Origin: Clostridium collagenovorans DSM 3089
Lineage (GTDB): Bacteria > Bacillota > Clostridia > Clostridiales > Clostridiaceae
NCBI RefSeq assembly: GCF_900130005.1
Contig: NZ_FQXP01000003.1
Span: 620,001 to 684,000 of the forward strand
Length of the DNA: 64,000 nt
Reading direction: 5' to 3'
Shown here: positions 45,299 to 53,543 of the stretch, piece by piece
Numbering within the stretch: the first letter of the stretch is position 1
Layout: the number at the start of each line of letters is the position of its first letter
The notes under the pieces: generated by a model
The model's input: only the letters and a program-made list of their open reading frames with translations
Told to the model about the DNA's origin: nothing
Database searches by the model: none
Position numbers and translations under genes: made by a program

Positions 45299-45679
45299 AT
45301 GAAAAAATGGGATTACATTATCATAACATTAGTACTTATAGTTTCTGGTATTGGATTTATGATTACCAATAGTATTCAAAATAAAACTTATAAGGAGAAA
45401 TATATCGAAATAACTTTAAATGGAAAACTTATAAAGACAATAGATATAACTGATCCTAATTATAAATTGGACTTTGAGGTTAAGGATGAAAGTCATTTAA
45501 ATACCTTTAAAGTTGAAAATGGAGGAGTATCTATAGTACATGCAAATTGCTCTGATGAAGTTTGTGTAAAATCAGGGTTTATAGATAAAGTTGGACAAAC
45601 CCTAGTTTGTCTCCCTCATAAATTAATCGTTGAAATTAAAGGTATAGAAGAAAGTCCCTTAGATGATATATCTAAATAA
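45299..45679 (+). CDS. NusG domain II-containing protein
   Basis: The 126-residue protein has one N-terminal membrane helix and an extracytoplasmic NusG_II domain with cysteines C84 and C89 in HANCSDEVC and C104 in LVCLPHKL. In this family, the CLPH motif and Cys pairs are conserved and the protein is found next to FMN-binding proteins and Gx transporters; it may act in flavin-based electron transfer. It begins a three-gene run with spacings of 21 bases and an overlap. Confidence 0.88.
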   Translation: MKKWDYIIITLVLIVSGIGFMITNSIQNKTYKEKYIEITLNGKLIKTIDITDPNYKLDFEVKDESHLNTFKVENGGVSIVHANCSDEVCVKSGFIDKVGQTLVCLPHKLIVEIKGIEESPLDDISK

Positions 45680-45700
45680 GATTTAAAAGTAGGTGTAATA

Positions 45701-46231
45701 ATGAGTTCAGTTAAAAAAAATACTTTTATAGCTTTATTAGTAGCTCAAGCCTTGGTATTATATATGGTAGAGATGCTCATTCCCGTGCCTTTCATAGCAC
45801 CAGGAGCTAAGTTAGGTCTTTCCAATATCATTACTGTTGTTGCAATATGTATTTTAGGGTTTAAAGATACATTAAAAGTTGTGCTTTTAAGAGTATTACT
45901 ATCTACTTTTTTTGGTGGAACCTTATCAAGTTTATTATATAGTTTAAGCGGAGGACTTCTCAGTTTAATTGCTATGACTTTAATGTATAAACTAGGAGAG
46001 GATAAGATAAGCTTAATTGGAGTGAGTATAATTGGTGCTATTTTTCATAATATAGGCCAAATTATTGTATCAATTTTAGTTATAAGTAACGTTAAAATTG
46101 CTTTATATTTACCTATATTATTAGTTCTTAGTTTAGGAACAGGAATCTTCAATGGAATAACATCTAGTTTTTTACTTAAACATCTAAGAAAGATAAACTT
46201 TCAAAGCAAATTTAAGAAGTGGGGGGGATAA
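45701..46231 (+). CDS. Gx transporter family membrane protein
   Basis: The 176-residue protein has about five membrane helices and the Gx transporter pattern with PVPFIAPGAKLGLSNI and LSTFFGGTLSSLLYSLSGGLLS. These proteins were once annotated as heptaprenyl diphosphate synthase subunit I, from distant similarity; the present view is a membrane component associated with FMN-binding proteins. Its last codons overlap the start region of the next gene. AGGTG precedes its ATG. Confidence 0.88.
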   Translation: MSSVKKNTFIALLVAQALVLYMVEMLIPVPFIAPGAKLGLSNIITVVAICILGFKDTLKVVLLRVLLSTFFGGTLSSLLYSLSGGLLSLIAMTLMYKLGEDKISLIGVSIIGAIFHNIGQIIVSILVISNVKIALYLPILLVLSLGTGIFNGITSSFLLKHLRKINFQSKFKKWGG

Positions 46232-46233
46232 TT

Positions 46234-46572
46234 ATGAAGAAAAAATTAGCATATTGCTTAGGTTTTTTATTAATATCAATTTCATTGACAGCCTGTAGAT
46301 CTTCCAAATATAAGGATGGAAGTTATGTAGGAACAGGAAAAGGTTATAATGGAGATATAAAAGTTAATGTAACTGTAAGCGCTGGCAAGATATCTTCTAT
46401 AGAAATTAAGGAAAATAAAGAAAGCAAATCGATTCTACAAGATGTAATCAATGAACTTATCCCTAATGTAATAAGTGAGGGGTCTACAGATGTAGATGTT
46501 ATCTCTGGTGCTACAGGATCTAGTAATGGAGTGATTGAAGCTGTAAATAATGCTTTAAATGATGCAAAATAG
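46234..46572 (+). CDS. FMN-binding lipoprotein
   Basis: The 112-residue protein has a lipobox LTAC (C21) and an FMN_bind domain: DGSYVGTGKGYNGDIKVNV and the flavinylation motif SGATGSS at 91-97, with S96 the expected FMN site. It is a likely extracellular electron carrier, like PplA-type or RnfG-type domains, made by the ApbE encoded 1 kb away. I start at ATG 46234 after GGGGGG; an upstream in-frame GTG at 46219 lies inside the ribosome binding site region. Confidence 0.92.
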   Translation: MKKKLAYCLGFLLISISLTACRSSKYKDGSYVGTGKGYNGDIKVNVTVSAGKISSIEIKENKESKSILQDVINELIPNVISEGSTDVDVISGATGSSNGVIEAVNNALNDAK

Positions 46573-46746
46573 TATGAAAATTTATAATTAGTAAAGCATT
46601 TTTAGCTATTATGTCCATATCTTGAAGTAAATTTATAAAAAGTTAATCACAATTTAGTTGAAATATATATTATTTTGTTTTAAAATTATATTGTATAACG
46701 AAAAAAATGTTAACTTATGATGAATTAAGAAAGTGATGTGATGTTT

Positions 46747-47565
46747 ATGGATAAGAATAAGTTTTCAAAATTGGATAAAGCAAAAGATGTTCGAAATGAT
46801 GAAGAGGCACAAAAATACATAAAAGAAATGAGAAAAATGGATCAAATCAATGAGAAAAAAGGTAATAAAGCATTGCTTGTTTCCTTAGTTTCTGTTTTGG
46901 TTTTTGCAGTTGGTATTGGTATATATGTTTATACTGAATCTCCAAATGAAGCAAGTGCTGATAAGGGTACAGCAACTGTAATAGACAAATCTTCAGGAGA
47001 TAAAAAAGATGAGTCTACTGCTAAAAAAGATAATAGTTCCGAAGAACAAAAAGAAAACACAGAGGAAAAAGTAGAAAAAGAAAATTCTACACCAGAAAAA
47101 CCACAAGATAATAAAAATGAACTTTATAAGCTTTATGAGTATGCAGAGTCTGAGGAAAACAGACAAGCATCTTTAGATAAGGCAATTGAATTAAACCAAG
47201 GATCATCAGCTGGGGTATCAGCTATAATGATATCACAAATATTAAGAAATAATGGCTATAGTGTACCAGAAGATACTTATAGTACAAAGGACTTACGTGA
47301 TTATTTAAGAAATAATGGATTTACTGAAGAAAGTGATTTAAGTAAGTTAAAACCAGGGGATATATGTTTTACTAAGGATATGGATCAAATAGATGATACA
47401 CCTTCTCATGTATATATATTTATGGGCTGGAAAGAAGAAGGTAAAACAGCATATGCTCAAGTTGTAGATTCACATGTAGCTGACTATGGCGCTACATTAC
47501 ATGAAAGAAATATTGATGAAACTGTAGATGGTAAAGATAAAATCCATTACTTCTTTACTAAGTAA
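46747..47565 (+). CDS. NlpC/P60-like membrane-anchored protein lacking the catalytic Cys
   Basis: The protein has a basic N-terminus, one membrane helix (about residues 40-57), a low-complexity Lys/Glu/Ser linker, and a C-terminal domain of about 140 residues. The domain follows NlpC/P60 order: QGSSAGVSAIMISQILRNNG where DCSG-type Cys is expected, LKPGDICFT, then SHVYIFMGW with the His. The Cys position is Ser (codon 47203-47205). The start is uncertain: ATG 46747 suits GTGAT at 46733-46737, while GTG 46738 and ATG 46741 also lie in frame. Possibly a non-enzymatic cell-wall protein. Confidence 0.7.
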   Translation: MDKNKFSKLDKAKDVRNDEEAQKYIKEMRKMDQINEKKGNKALLVSLVSVLVFAVGIGIYVYTESPNEASADKGTATVIDKSSGDKKDESTAKKDNSSEEQKENTEEKVEKENSTPEKPQDNKNELYKLYEYAESEENRQASLDKAIELNQGSSAGVSAIMISQILRNNGYSVPEDTYSTKDLRDYLRNNGFTEESDLSKLKPGDICFTKDMDQIDDTPSHVYIFMGWKEEGKTAYAQVVDSHVADYGATLHERNIDETVDGKDKIHYFFTK

Positions 47566-47569
47566 AACG

Positions 47570-47608
47570 AAAACCTATTTTCTTTAAGAGAAAATAGGTT
47601 TTATTTTT
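47570..47608 (+). terminator. terminator after NlpC-like gene
   Basis: AAACCTATTTTCT at 47571-47583 pairs with AGAAAATAGGTTT at 47589-47601, then TATTTTT. Confidence 0.9.
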
Positions 47609-47652
47609 ACATTTTGACTTAAGAGAAATATATAATAAAGGAATGATTGAAG

Positions 47653-48624
47653 ATGCTTAAACTAATTAACTTAACAAATCATGAGTATGATACATCACGT
47701 TTTAATAAGAATGGTAATATACTTAAGGATTATTTAAAAAACTTAAATTTAGATGGTATAGAATTACTGCATTGTAGTCCTTGGATAGAAGGGGAAATTC
47801 ATGAGTCTCAGGTTATAGGAGTTCATCTTAGTTTTTACCCATTTTGGGTTGATTTTTGGAAAGAAGATAAAGACGCTTTAATAAAGGACTTTGATAATGA
47901 AGATAACATAAGAAAATTTTATGGTTCTTTAGATAAAAATATTATAATAGAGCAATATAAACGAGAATTAGAGTTTACAAGAGAAGTAAAAGCTGAATAT
48001 ATGGTTTTTCATGTTAGTCATGTAAATATCGATGAAAGTTATTATTATAAATTTAAATATAGTAATGAAGAAATTATTGATGCTGCTATAAGTCTTATTA
48101 ACGAGGTTTTTGTAGATGATCCTAATAAGCATAATCCCAAATTACTTTTTGAAAATTTATGGTGGCCAGGACTAAATTTTTTAGAGAAAAATCAACTAAA
48201 AAGACTTTATGAAGCAGTAAATTATTCTAATAGAGGATTTATTTTTGATACCTCTCACTTAATAAATACTAATGCTAATTTAAAAAGCGAAGAAGAGGCT
48301 ATAGATTACTGTATTGAAAAAATAGATGCTTTGGGAGAATATAAAAAGTATATTTATGGTATACATTTTAACTTTTATCTTTCAGGAGAATATGTAAAAA
48401 ATGTACTTAAAAATGGGTATGATATTGAATCTACTTTTGAAGAAAGGTATTATAATGTATACTCTCATATATCTAAGATTGATAATCATAAAAACTTTAC
48501 ATTAAAAAAAGCAAAAAAAATTGTAGATATAATAAATCCTCAGTATATAGTTTATGAATTATCTGGAAAAAATTTAGAGTGCTTAACAGAAATGATAAAA
48601 AAGCATAATTATATTCTTGAGTAA
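47653..48624 (+). CDS. TIM-barrel protein, sugar-phosphate isomerase/AP endonuclease 2 type
   Basis: The protein has the xylose-isomerase-like barrel: LDGIELLHCSPW near the start, YMVFHVSHVNI with histidines, LLFENLWWPG with Glu, RGFIFDTSHLIN with Asp and His, and YIYGIHFNFYLSGEY. Such order of metal-binding residues suggests an isomerase/epimerase, but no substrate can be inferred. I start at ATG 47653, ten bases after AAAGGA; an in-frame TTG at 47647 is less likely. It stands alone. Confidence 0.75.
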   Translation: MLKLINLTNHEYDTSRFNKNGNILKDYLKNLNLDGIELLHCSPWIEGEIHESQVIGVHLSFYPFWVDFWKEDKDALIKDFDNEDNIRKFYGSLDKNIIIEQYKRELEFTREVKAEYMVFHVSHVNIDESYYYKFKYSNEEIIDAAISLINEVFVDDPNKHNPKLLFENLWWPGLNFLEKNQLKRLYEAVNYSNRGFIFDTSHLINTNANLKSEEEAIDYCIEKIDALGEYKKYIYGIHFNFYLSGEYVKNVLKNGYDIESTFEERYYNVYSHISKIDNHKNFTLKKAKKIVDIINPQYIVYELSGKNLECLTEMIKKHNYILE

Positions 48625-48758
48625 GTTAATAAATTGTTTTTATAATTGGCTATAAATGTTTACTTTAAAATTAATAAATGATATTATGATTTTAAACGTT
48701 AAATTACTATAGTGCTTTGTAGAATGCAAAACTATATAAAAAATTCGGGGGTCAAAAG

Positions 48759-49952
48759 ATGATATATTCTAAAAAAGCTGAAAAAATTTCTGCATCATTA
48801 ACTTTAGCTATAACAGCAAAGGCTAAAAAAATGAAAGCGGAGGGAATTGATGTAATAGGTTTTGGTGCCGGAGAACCAGACTTTGACACGCCTTGCAACA
48901 TTCAAGATGCTGCCATTGAAGCAATTAAATCTGGTAAAACTAGATATACTGCCGCTTCTGGTATAGCAGAGTTAAAAGAGGCTATAATTAAAAAATTACA
49001 AGAAGACAATAAATTAAATTACAAGCCATCACAAATTATTATTTCAACAGGTGCTAAGCAATGTTTAGCAAATGCTTTTCAAGCTATTTTAAATCCAGGA
49101 GATGAAGTGATTATAGCTAGTCCATATTGGGTTAGTTATCCTGAGTTAGTACAACTTGCTGATGGTGTACCAGTATTTGTTGAAACTAAAGAAGAAAATG
49201 AATTTAAGTATGATTTAAATGAATTAAAATCAACTATAAGTGAAAAAACTAAGGCTATACTTATAAATAGCCCTAATAACCCAACAGGAACTGTTTATAA
49301 TGAGGAAGAATTAAGAGCTATTGCAGAAATTGCTAAGGAACATGACTTAGTAATAATTTCTGATGAAATATATGAAAAATTATTATATGGGGAAGTTGAA
49401 CATACAAGTATCGCATCACTTTCAGAGGATGCTTATAATAGAACTATAGTTATCAATGGTATGTCTAAATCCTATGCTATGACTGGGTGGAGAATAGGCT
49501 ATGCAGCTGCAAATGAAGAAATTACTAAGCTTATGTCTAATATTCAAAGTCATACTACATCAAATCCAAACTCTATTGCTCAATATGCTTCAGTAGAAGC
49601 TTTAGAGGGAAGTCAAGATGAAATTAAGGCTATGATAAAGGAATTTAAAAATAGAAGAGATTTTATGGTTGATAAAATTAATACTATTGAGTACTTATCT
49701 TGTGTTAAACCAAAGGGTGCTTTTTATGTTATGATTAATATTTCTAAACTTTTAGGTAAAGAATTAAAGGGTGAAAAAATTTCTGGTTCTTTAGATTTAT
49801 CAAGAATCTTACTAGAAGAAGAAAAGGTAGCTGTTATCCCAGGAATAGCATTTGGAGTAGATGAATTTATAAGATTATCTTATGCTACATCTATGGAAAA
49901 CATAAAAAATGGTCTTGATAGAATAGAAAGCTTTGTAAAAAAACTTAGCTAA
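48759..49952 (+). CDS. aspartate/aromatic-type aminotransferase, class I
   Basis: A PLP aminotransferase of fold type I, 397 residues. Visible signatures: GAGEPDFDTPCNIQ, TGAKQCLANAF, SPNNPTGTVY, ISDEIYEKLLY and the PLP lysine K237 in NGMSKSYAMTGWRIGYAA. It resembles the AspB group of Firmicute aspartate aminotransferases. Start follows GGGGG. A large terminator hairpin lies at 49990-50080. Confidence 0.92.
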   Translation: MIYSKKAEKISASLTLAITAKAKKMKAEGIDVIGFGAGEPDFDTPCNIQDAAIEAIKSGKTRYTAASGIAELKEAIIKKLQEDNKLNYKPSQIIISTGAKQCLANAFQAILNPGDEVIIASPYWVSYPELVQLADGVPVFVETKEENEFKYDLNELKSTISEKTKAILINSPNNPTGTVYNEEELRAIAEIAKEHDLVIISDEIYEKLLYGEVEHTSIASLSEDAYNRTIVINGMSKSYAMTGWRIGYAAANEEITKLMSNIQSHTTSNPNSIAQYASVEALEGSQDEIKAMIKEFKNRRDFMVDKINTIEYLSCVKPKGAFYVMINISKLLGKELKGEKISGSLDLSRILLEEEKVAVIPGIAFGVDEFIRLSYATSMENIKNGLDRIESFVKKLS

Positions 49953-49989
49953 TATTATTAAACTAAATTTTATTTAATAAGAATTATAT

Positions 49990-50080
49990 GAGGTTGATGC
50001 CTTTATAAGAATCCTATTGCATATTATATTAACTTTAGTATTATATGCAGTATTACTCTTATAGCGTCAACCTCTTTTTA
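49990..50080 (+). terminator. large stem-loop terminator after the aminotransferase gene
   Basis: GAGGTTGATGC (49990-50000) pairs with GCGTCAACCTC (50064-50074) and a T run follows. Inner arms TATAAGA/TCTTATA and TGCATAT/ATATGCA extend it to an 85-base imperfect palindrome, longer than the other terminators here. Confidence 0.8.
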
Positions 50081-50378
50081 TATTGAAAAATCCTATTAAA
50101 TAAGTTTATAAATACCTATTTTAATAAATTAAGAAGCTTCTTTAAAGCTTCTTTACTGTGGTACTGTAAAAATTAAAATTAATATACGGTTTTAAAATAA
50201 ACTGAAGTAAAATAAAGAAACTATAGTTCTTTCATATATGATATACTTTTATATAAGTAAACTTAGTAAAATTAAACATTTAAATCATAAGATTAAGTTA
50301 GGTTAATTTCCTATTGCAATCTTAGAAATATAAAAAGATTCATTTGAAAGTGTTTATATACAGAAAGGACAAGATACC
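50081..50378. other. intergenic stretch before the recombinase gene
   Basis: A/T-rich, no gene. A short hairpin, AAGAAGCTT at 50131-50139 with AAGCTTCTT at 50145-50153, is the only clear structure. The recombinase ribosome binding site (AAAGGAC) ends the region. Confidence 0.4.
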
Positions 50379-51368
50379 ATGGATAATAAAGAAGTTGTTT
50401 TAGGAAGTAAATTTTATATAGATTCTATAAAACAACAAGGGCAAACTCATTTTATAAGACATTTTTTAAATTCTAAGAGAACTAAAAGTGAAAATACATC
50501 TAAGAGCTATGAAAAGGATATATTAGACTTTTTTAATGTAGAGAATGTTGAAGAAATATCCTTAGAAGATATAAGGAAGGTTAATATTTTTCATGCTGAA
50601 TCATATATAATGTATTTAAAAGAACAGGGGTATTCCTCTGCAACAATAAATAGAAAGCTATCATCTTTGAGTTCTCTTTATGGGTGGTTACTTAAGTTTT
50701 CAAAAAACTATGAGGGTAGGGGAATTATATCTTTTAATCCTTTCAGTAGTTTAAAAGAAGAACGTCCTACCATAGTAAATAAAGAAACAGAGTTTTTAAC
50801 TAAAGATGAAGTTATTAAGCTTTTAAATAGCATAGATACTGATTCTTTAATAGGACTTAGAAATAAAGCTATACTCTCCTTAGCCCTTACAACAGCATTA
50901 AGAAAATCGGAAATAATAAATATAAAAATAAAAGATATTAAAACTTATGGAGAATTTGATGTTGTTAATGTAATACGTAAAGGTGGGAAACAAGATATTG
51001 TAAAACTTCAGTCTAAAGTTAAGGAACTTATAGTGGAGTATATACATAGAAGTAATCGTGATTTATATGAAGATGAAGACTCATATTTGTTTTTAGGTCA
51101 TTCTACAAATGGTTTAAATAATAAAAAGTTAAATCCTAATAGTTTGAACTTGATCATAGATAAGGTAACAAAGGAAGCTGGGATTAAGAAAAAGTTAAGG
51201 GTTCACTCAACAAGACATACAGCCATAACCATGGCAATTATGGAAGGTGCCTCTGCGGAAAAAATAAGAGATTTCGCAGCTCATAAAAACTTATCTACTA
51301 CTAATAGATATATACACTCTGTAGACAAGCTTAAAAACAATGCTGGAGATTTAATTGATATTTTATAA
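50379..51368 (+). CDS. XerC/D-type tyrosine recombinase
   Basis: A 329-residue site-specific recombinase. The N-terminal SAM-like core-binding domain (about 25-115) precedes the catalytic domain with R175 (ALRKSE), K201/K204, H276 and R279 (HSTRH), H302 (AAHKNLSTTNRY) and the nucleophile Tyr311. The start follows AAAGGAC. Length and motif set match chromosomal Xer proteins, but its neighbours (a 17-base repeat, palindromes, an RHH gene) resemble a mobile or plasmid-derived area, so it may not be the dimer-resolving Xer. Confidence 0.9.
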   Translation: MDNKEVVLGSKFYIDSIKQQGQTHFIRHFLNSKRTKSENTSKSYEKDILDFFNVENVEEISLEDIRKVNIFHAESYIMYLKEQGYSSATINRKLSSLSSLYGWLLKFSKNYEGRGIISFNPFSSLKEERPTIVNKETEFLTKDEVIKLLNSIDTDSLIGLRNKAILSLALTTALRKSEIINIKIKDIKTYGEFDVVNVIRKGGKQDIVKLQSKVKELIVEYIHRSNRDLYEDEDSYLFLGHSTNGLNNKKLNPNSLNLIIDKVTKEAGIKKKLRVHSTRHTAITMAIMEGASAEKIRDFAAHKNLSTTNRYIHSVDKLKNNAGDLIDIL

Positions 51369-51370
51369 GT

Positions 51371-51387
51371 ATTGCTCCCTCTTTTTG
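51371..51387 (+). repeat. 17-base direct repeat, copy 1
   Basis: ATTGCTCCCTCTTTTTG lies three bases after the recombinase stop codon. The second copy is at 52136, 765 bases away, in the same orientation. Confidence 0.8.
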
Positions 51388-51576
51388 TAGAAGTCTTTTA
51401 GTAACTTTATATAGGCCTATATATTAATAGAGTTCATTATCTTAACAAATCCTATGTAATTTGAAGAGTCAAATACTATTTAAAAGTTGTGGGTTAGTAA
51501 TATACCTATATAATATATAATGTGAAGTAAGTATTATATATGTATGATGTTAATTAAGTAATATATAATATAATGA

Positions 51577-51625
51577 TAAAAGACATAAGTTAGAGATATG
51601 TTACTCTTTTACTTATGTCTTTTTA
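51577..51625 (-). terminator. terminator, mainly for the minus-strand membrane gene
   Basis: AAAGACATAAGT at 51579-51590 pairs with ACTTATGTCTTT at 51611-51622. It has A/T runs on both sides and can work in either direction. Confidence 0.8.
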
Positions 51626-51636
51626 TATAAACAATC

Positions 51637-51951
51637 TTAGACTACTTTATTTAATATTTTAATAATTATTTTAACTACAATAAATACAAATACAGCTAAA
51701 ATTGCTAAAGATAACAGTTTTCCTATAAGATACATTAAATACTTCAAGAAAATTAAGAAGAAGCAACTTACCGATAACAATAATAGTATATTTCCAAACT
51801 TTGAAGAAATATCATAGATGCTTTTACTATTATTAAAGAAATACTTATTAACTAGGTTTATTAAGCATTTACTCTTTCTTACTCCAATTAAATAATACAG
51901 AATCAAAAATATTACACCTAAAATTAGAAATGTCTTTAAAATTTTTCTCAC
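51637..51951 (-). CDS. small membrane protein, unrecognised
   Basis: A 104-residue protein with about three membrane helices (residues 5-22, 55-70, 78-98). The only in-frame candidate start near the ribosome binding site is GTG 51951, but GGGGG lies almost against it, so the true start may differ (an ATT codon lies nine bases further on). No family is recognised. It lies between the two copies of the 17-base repeat. Confidence 0.55.
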   Translation of the reverse strand: MRKILKTFLILGVIFLILYYLIGVRKSKCLINLVNKYFFNNSKSIYDISSKFGNILLLLSVSCFFLIFLKYLMYLIGKLLSLAILAVFVFIVVKIIIKILNKVV

Positions 51952-52200
51952 CCCCTAATAAAGTTATGCTTTTAACCCTTATATACAATCTTATGTGCAC
52001 TTTTATATCTTGTCTACATCTTAATTTTTGAAATATAAAGTTTAAATATCATATTATAATTATATTATATATTAATATAAGGTATTCTTTCAATTCTATG
52101 AACATTTCATATATACTATACACTCATACAAGTATATTGCTCCCTCTTTTTGATAGCCCTATATCTATGTTTTCTATTTAATTATTTTTCTTTATATATA
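51952..52200. other. intergenic stretch containing repeat copy 2
   Basis: No gene is supported. The only clear structure is the second 17-base repeat at 52136-52152. Confidence 0.4.
52136..52152 (+). repeat. 17-base direct repeat, copy 2
   Basis: An exact second ATTGCTCCCTCTTTTTG, preceded by AAGTAT in near-identical context to copy 1. The 765-base unit it closes encodes the small membrane protein. Confidence 0.8.
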
Positions 52201-52232
52201 TCACTAGATATAATATGAGTTATATCTAGTGA
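52201..52232. repeat. 13-bp perfect inverted repeat
   Basis: TCACTAGATATAA at 52201-52213 and TTATATCTAGTGA at 52220-52232 flank six bases. It stands about 430 bases before the RHH gene. Confidence 0.75.
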
Positions 52233-52270
52233 ATACATTTTATGTAAAAATATTTTATTACGCCGAGGAA

Positions 52271-52351
52271 TATGTATACAAATAAATACATGATAAATAC
52301 ACTTGTATACATATAAGTTTACATATGTATACAAGGTATACGTATGTAAAC
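52271..52351. repeat. cluster of TGTATACA-type palindromes
   Basis: Within 80 bases there are four GTATAC cores. CTTGTATACATAT (52302-52314) pairs with ATATGTATACAAG (52323-52335). GTTTACATATGTATAC (52317-52332) pairs with GTATACGTATGTAAAC (52336-52351) with one G-T. These two pairings overlap and exclude each other. The set resembles iterated operator or centromere-like sites. Confidence 0.7.
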
Positions 52352-52584
52352 TGAGCTTTTTATGGTGCATAAAGGTAGTTTTATACTTACTTAAAAATCA
52401 CCTTAAATATACTATTTAGAGAGTATATTATTTAATCGAAGCTTTTATGTTAAGTTTTAAGAATTTTAGAGATGCCATTAATATAAATACAATAAAATAG
52501 CTTTCAAAATTCATGAGGATTTAGTTAATGATAGGATAGAAGAAATTTATATACAAAAAGAGTGAGAGCTACACATATTTGACG
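52352..52584. other. intergenic stretch with possible degraded frame
   Basis: Two short frames, 52447-52500 (17 codons from ATG) and 52485-52565 (no start), read as protein-like (ending in FKIHEDLVNDRIEEIYIQKE) but in different phase. They may be one broken small gene. No other feature is seen. Confidence 0.25.
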
Positions 52585-52614
52585 TTGGAAGTAGTTATCC
52601 TTGTAGTGTATAAT
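52585..52614 (+). promoter_or_regulatory. promoter of RHH gene
   Basis: TTGGAA at 52585-52590, 18 bases, TATAAT at 52609-52614, about 45 bases before the start codon. Confidence 0.6.
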
Positions 52615-52658
52615 TATCTTAAATGAGTTTATACAAATGTTAAGAGAGGATGATATAA

Positions 52659-53519
52659 ATGGCGGATACTATTTTCAGTGTAAGGATAGACGAGGATACA
52701 AAAATAAAATTTGCAGAAACAGCTAAGGAATTAGGAATAAATAATAAAGATTTTATGGAGATATTGATAAGTAATTATGAGTTACATAAATCCACTAATG
52801 AGTCCAAGCTAGATATTCAAAGCGATGTTGGAGAACTACAGCATATAACAAAAAGAATGATGGATATATATGTAAATTTAGTTGAGAGAATGACTCTATC
52901 TGATAAAGAAAAGAATCAAATAGTTCAAAAGGCTTTAGCAGATAAAGATTCAGAAATAGAAAATTTAGTTAAAGCTTTAGAGTTGGAAAAAGCTACGAAT
53001 AAAGAGCTTTCTAGCTTTATACTAGATCTTCAAAAGAATATAGAGGAGTTAAAAAAGAGAAATGAAAGTGTAGAGGAGCTGCAAGGGAACTTTAATTCAT
53101 TTAAAACTATGCTTGAAGATAAGGTAGCTAACTTAAAAGAAGAGTTGAAAAATAAAACTGATGAACTACAAAATATAACTGAAATCAATAAAGAGCTTAG
53201 TAAGACTCTTGAAAACAAAGCACAATTAGAGGAGATATCAAATAACTACAAAGAAGAAAATTTATCTCTGAAGGATAAATTAAATAATATAAAGGCCACT
53301 TTCGAAAAGGAAATGTTTGATTTAAAACATAGCCATGAAAAAAATATGAGTTTTATGAAAGATAAATTGGAATTAGAAAAAACCAAAGAAATTTTAAGTT
53401 TAAAAGAAGAAAATTATGAAAAATTACAAAAGCAGCAAAGTGAATTTTCTAATAAGAATTTAGAGTTATTAAAGGAATTGCAAGAGCTTAAAGAGATTTT
53501 AAGCAAAGTAAAAGAGTAA
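52659..53519 (+). CDS. ribbon-helix-helix N-terminus with long coiled coil
   Basis: The first 50 or so residues (MADTIFSVRIDEDTKIKFAE, then a helix ending in EILISNYE) fit a ribbon-helix-helix DNA-binding domain. Residues 75-286 are almost entirely coiled coil, with heptad Leu, Glu and Lys. This architecture is seen in plasmid segregation and KfrA-like proteins, though I cannot place it in a named family. The start follows AGAGGATG. The palindrome cluster 300 bases upstream is a possible binding site. Chromosome-borne plasmid-like origin is inference. Confidence 0.8.
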   Translation: MADTIFSVRIDEDTKIKFAETAKELGINNKDFMEILISNYELHKSTNESKLDIQSDVGELQHITKRMMDIYVNLVERMTLSDKEKNQIVQKALADKDSEIENLVKALELEKATNKELSSFILDLQKNIEELKKRNESVEELQGNFNSFKTMLEDKVANLKEELKNKTDELQNITEINKELSKTLENKAQLEEISNNYKEENLSLKDKLNNIKATFEKEMFDLKHSHEKNMSFMKDKLELEKTKEILSLKEENYEKLQKQQSEFSNKNLELLKELQELKEILSKVKE

Positions 53520-53543
53520 AAAATAAGAGGGGGATTCTTTGAC

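Noticed and set aside
52182..52370. 62-codon minus-strand frame, rich in Tyr, His and Ile
   Set aside because: It covers the palindrome cluster, has no ribosome binding site, and its composition reflects the repeated TATAC bases.
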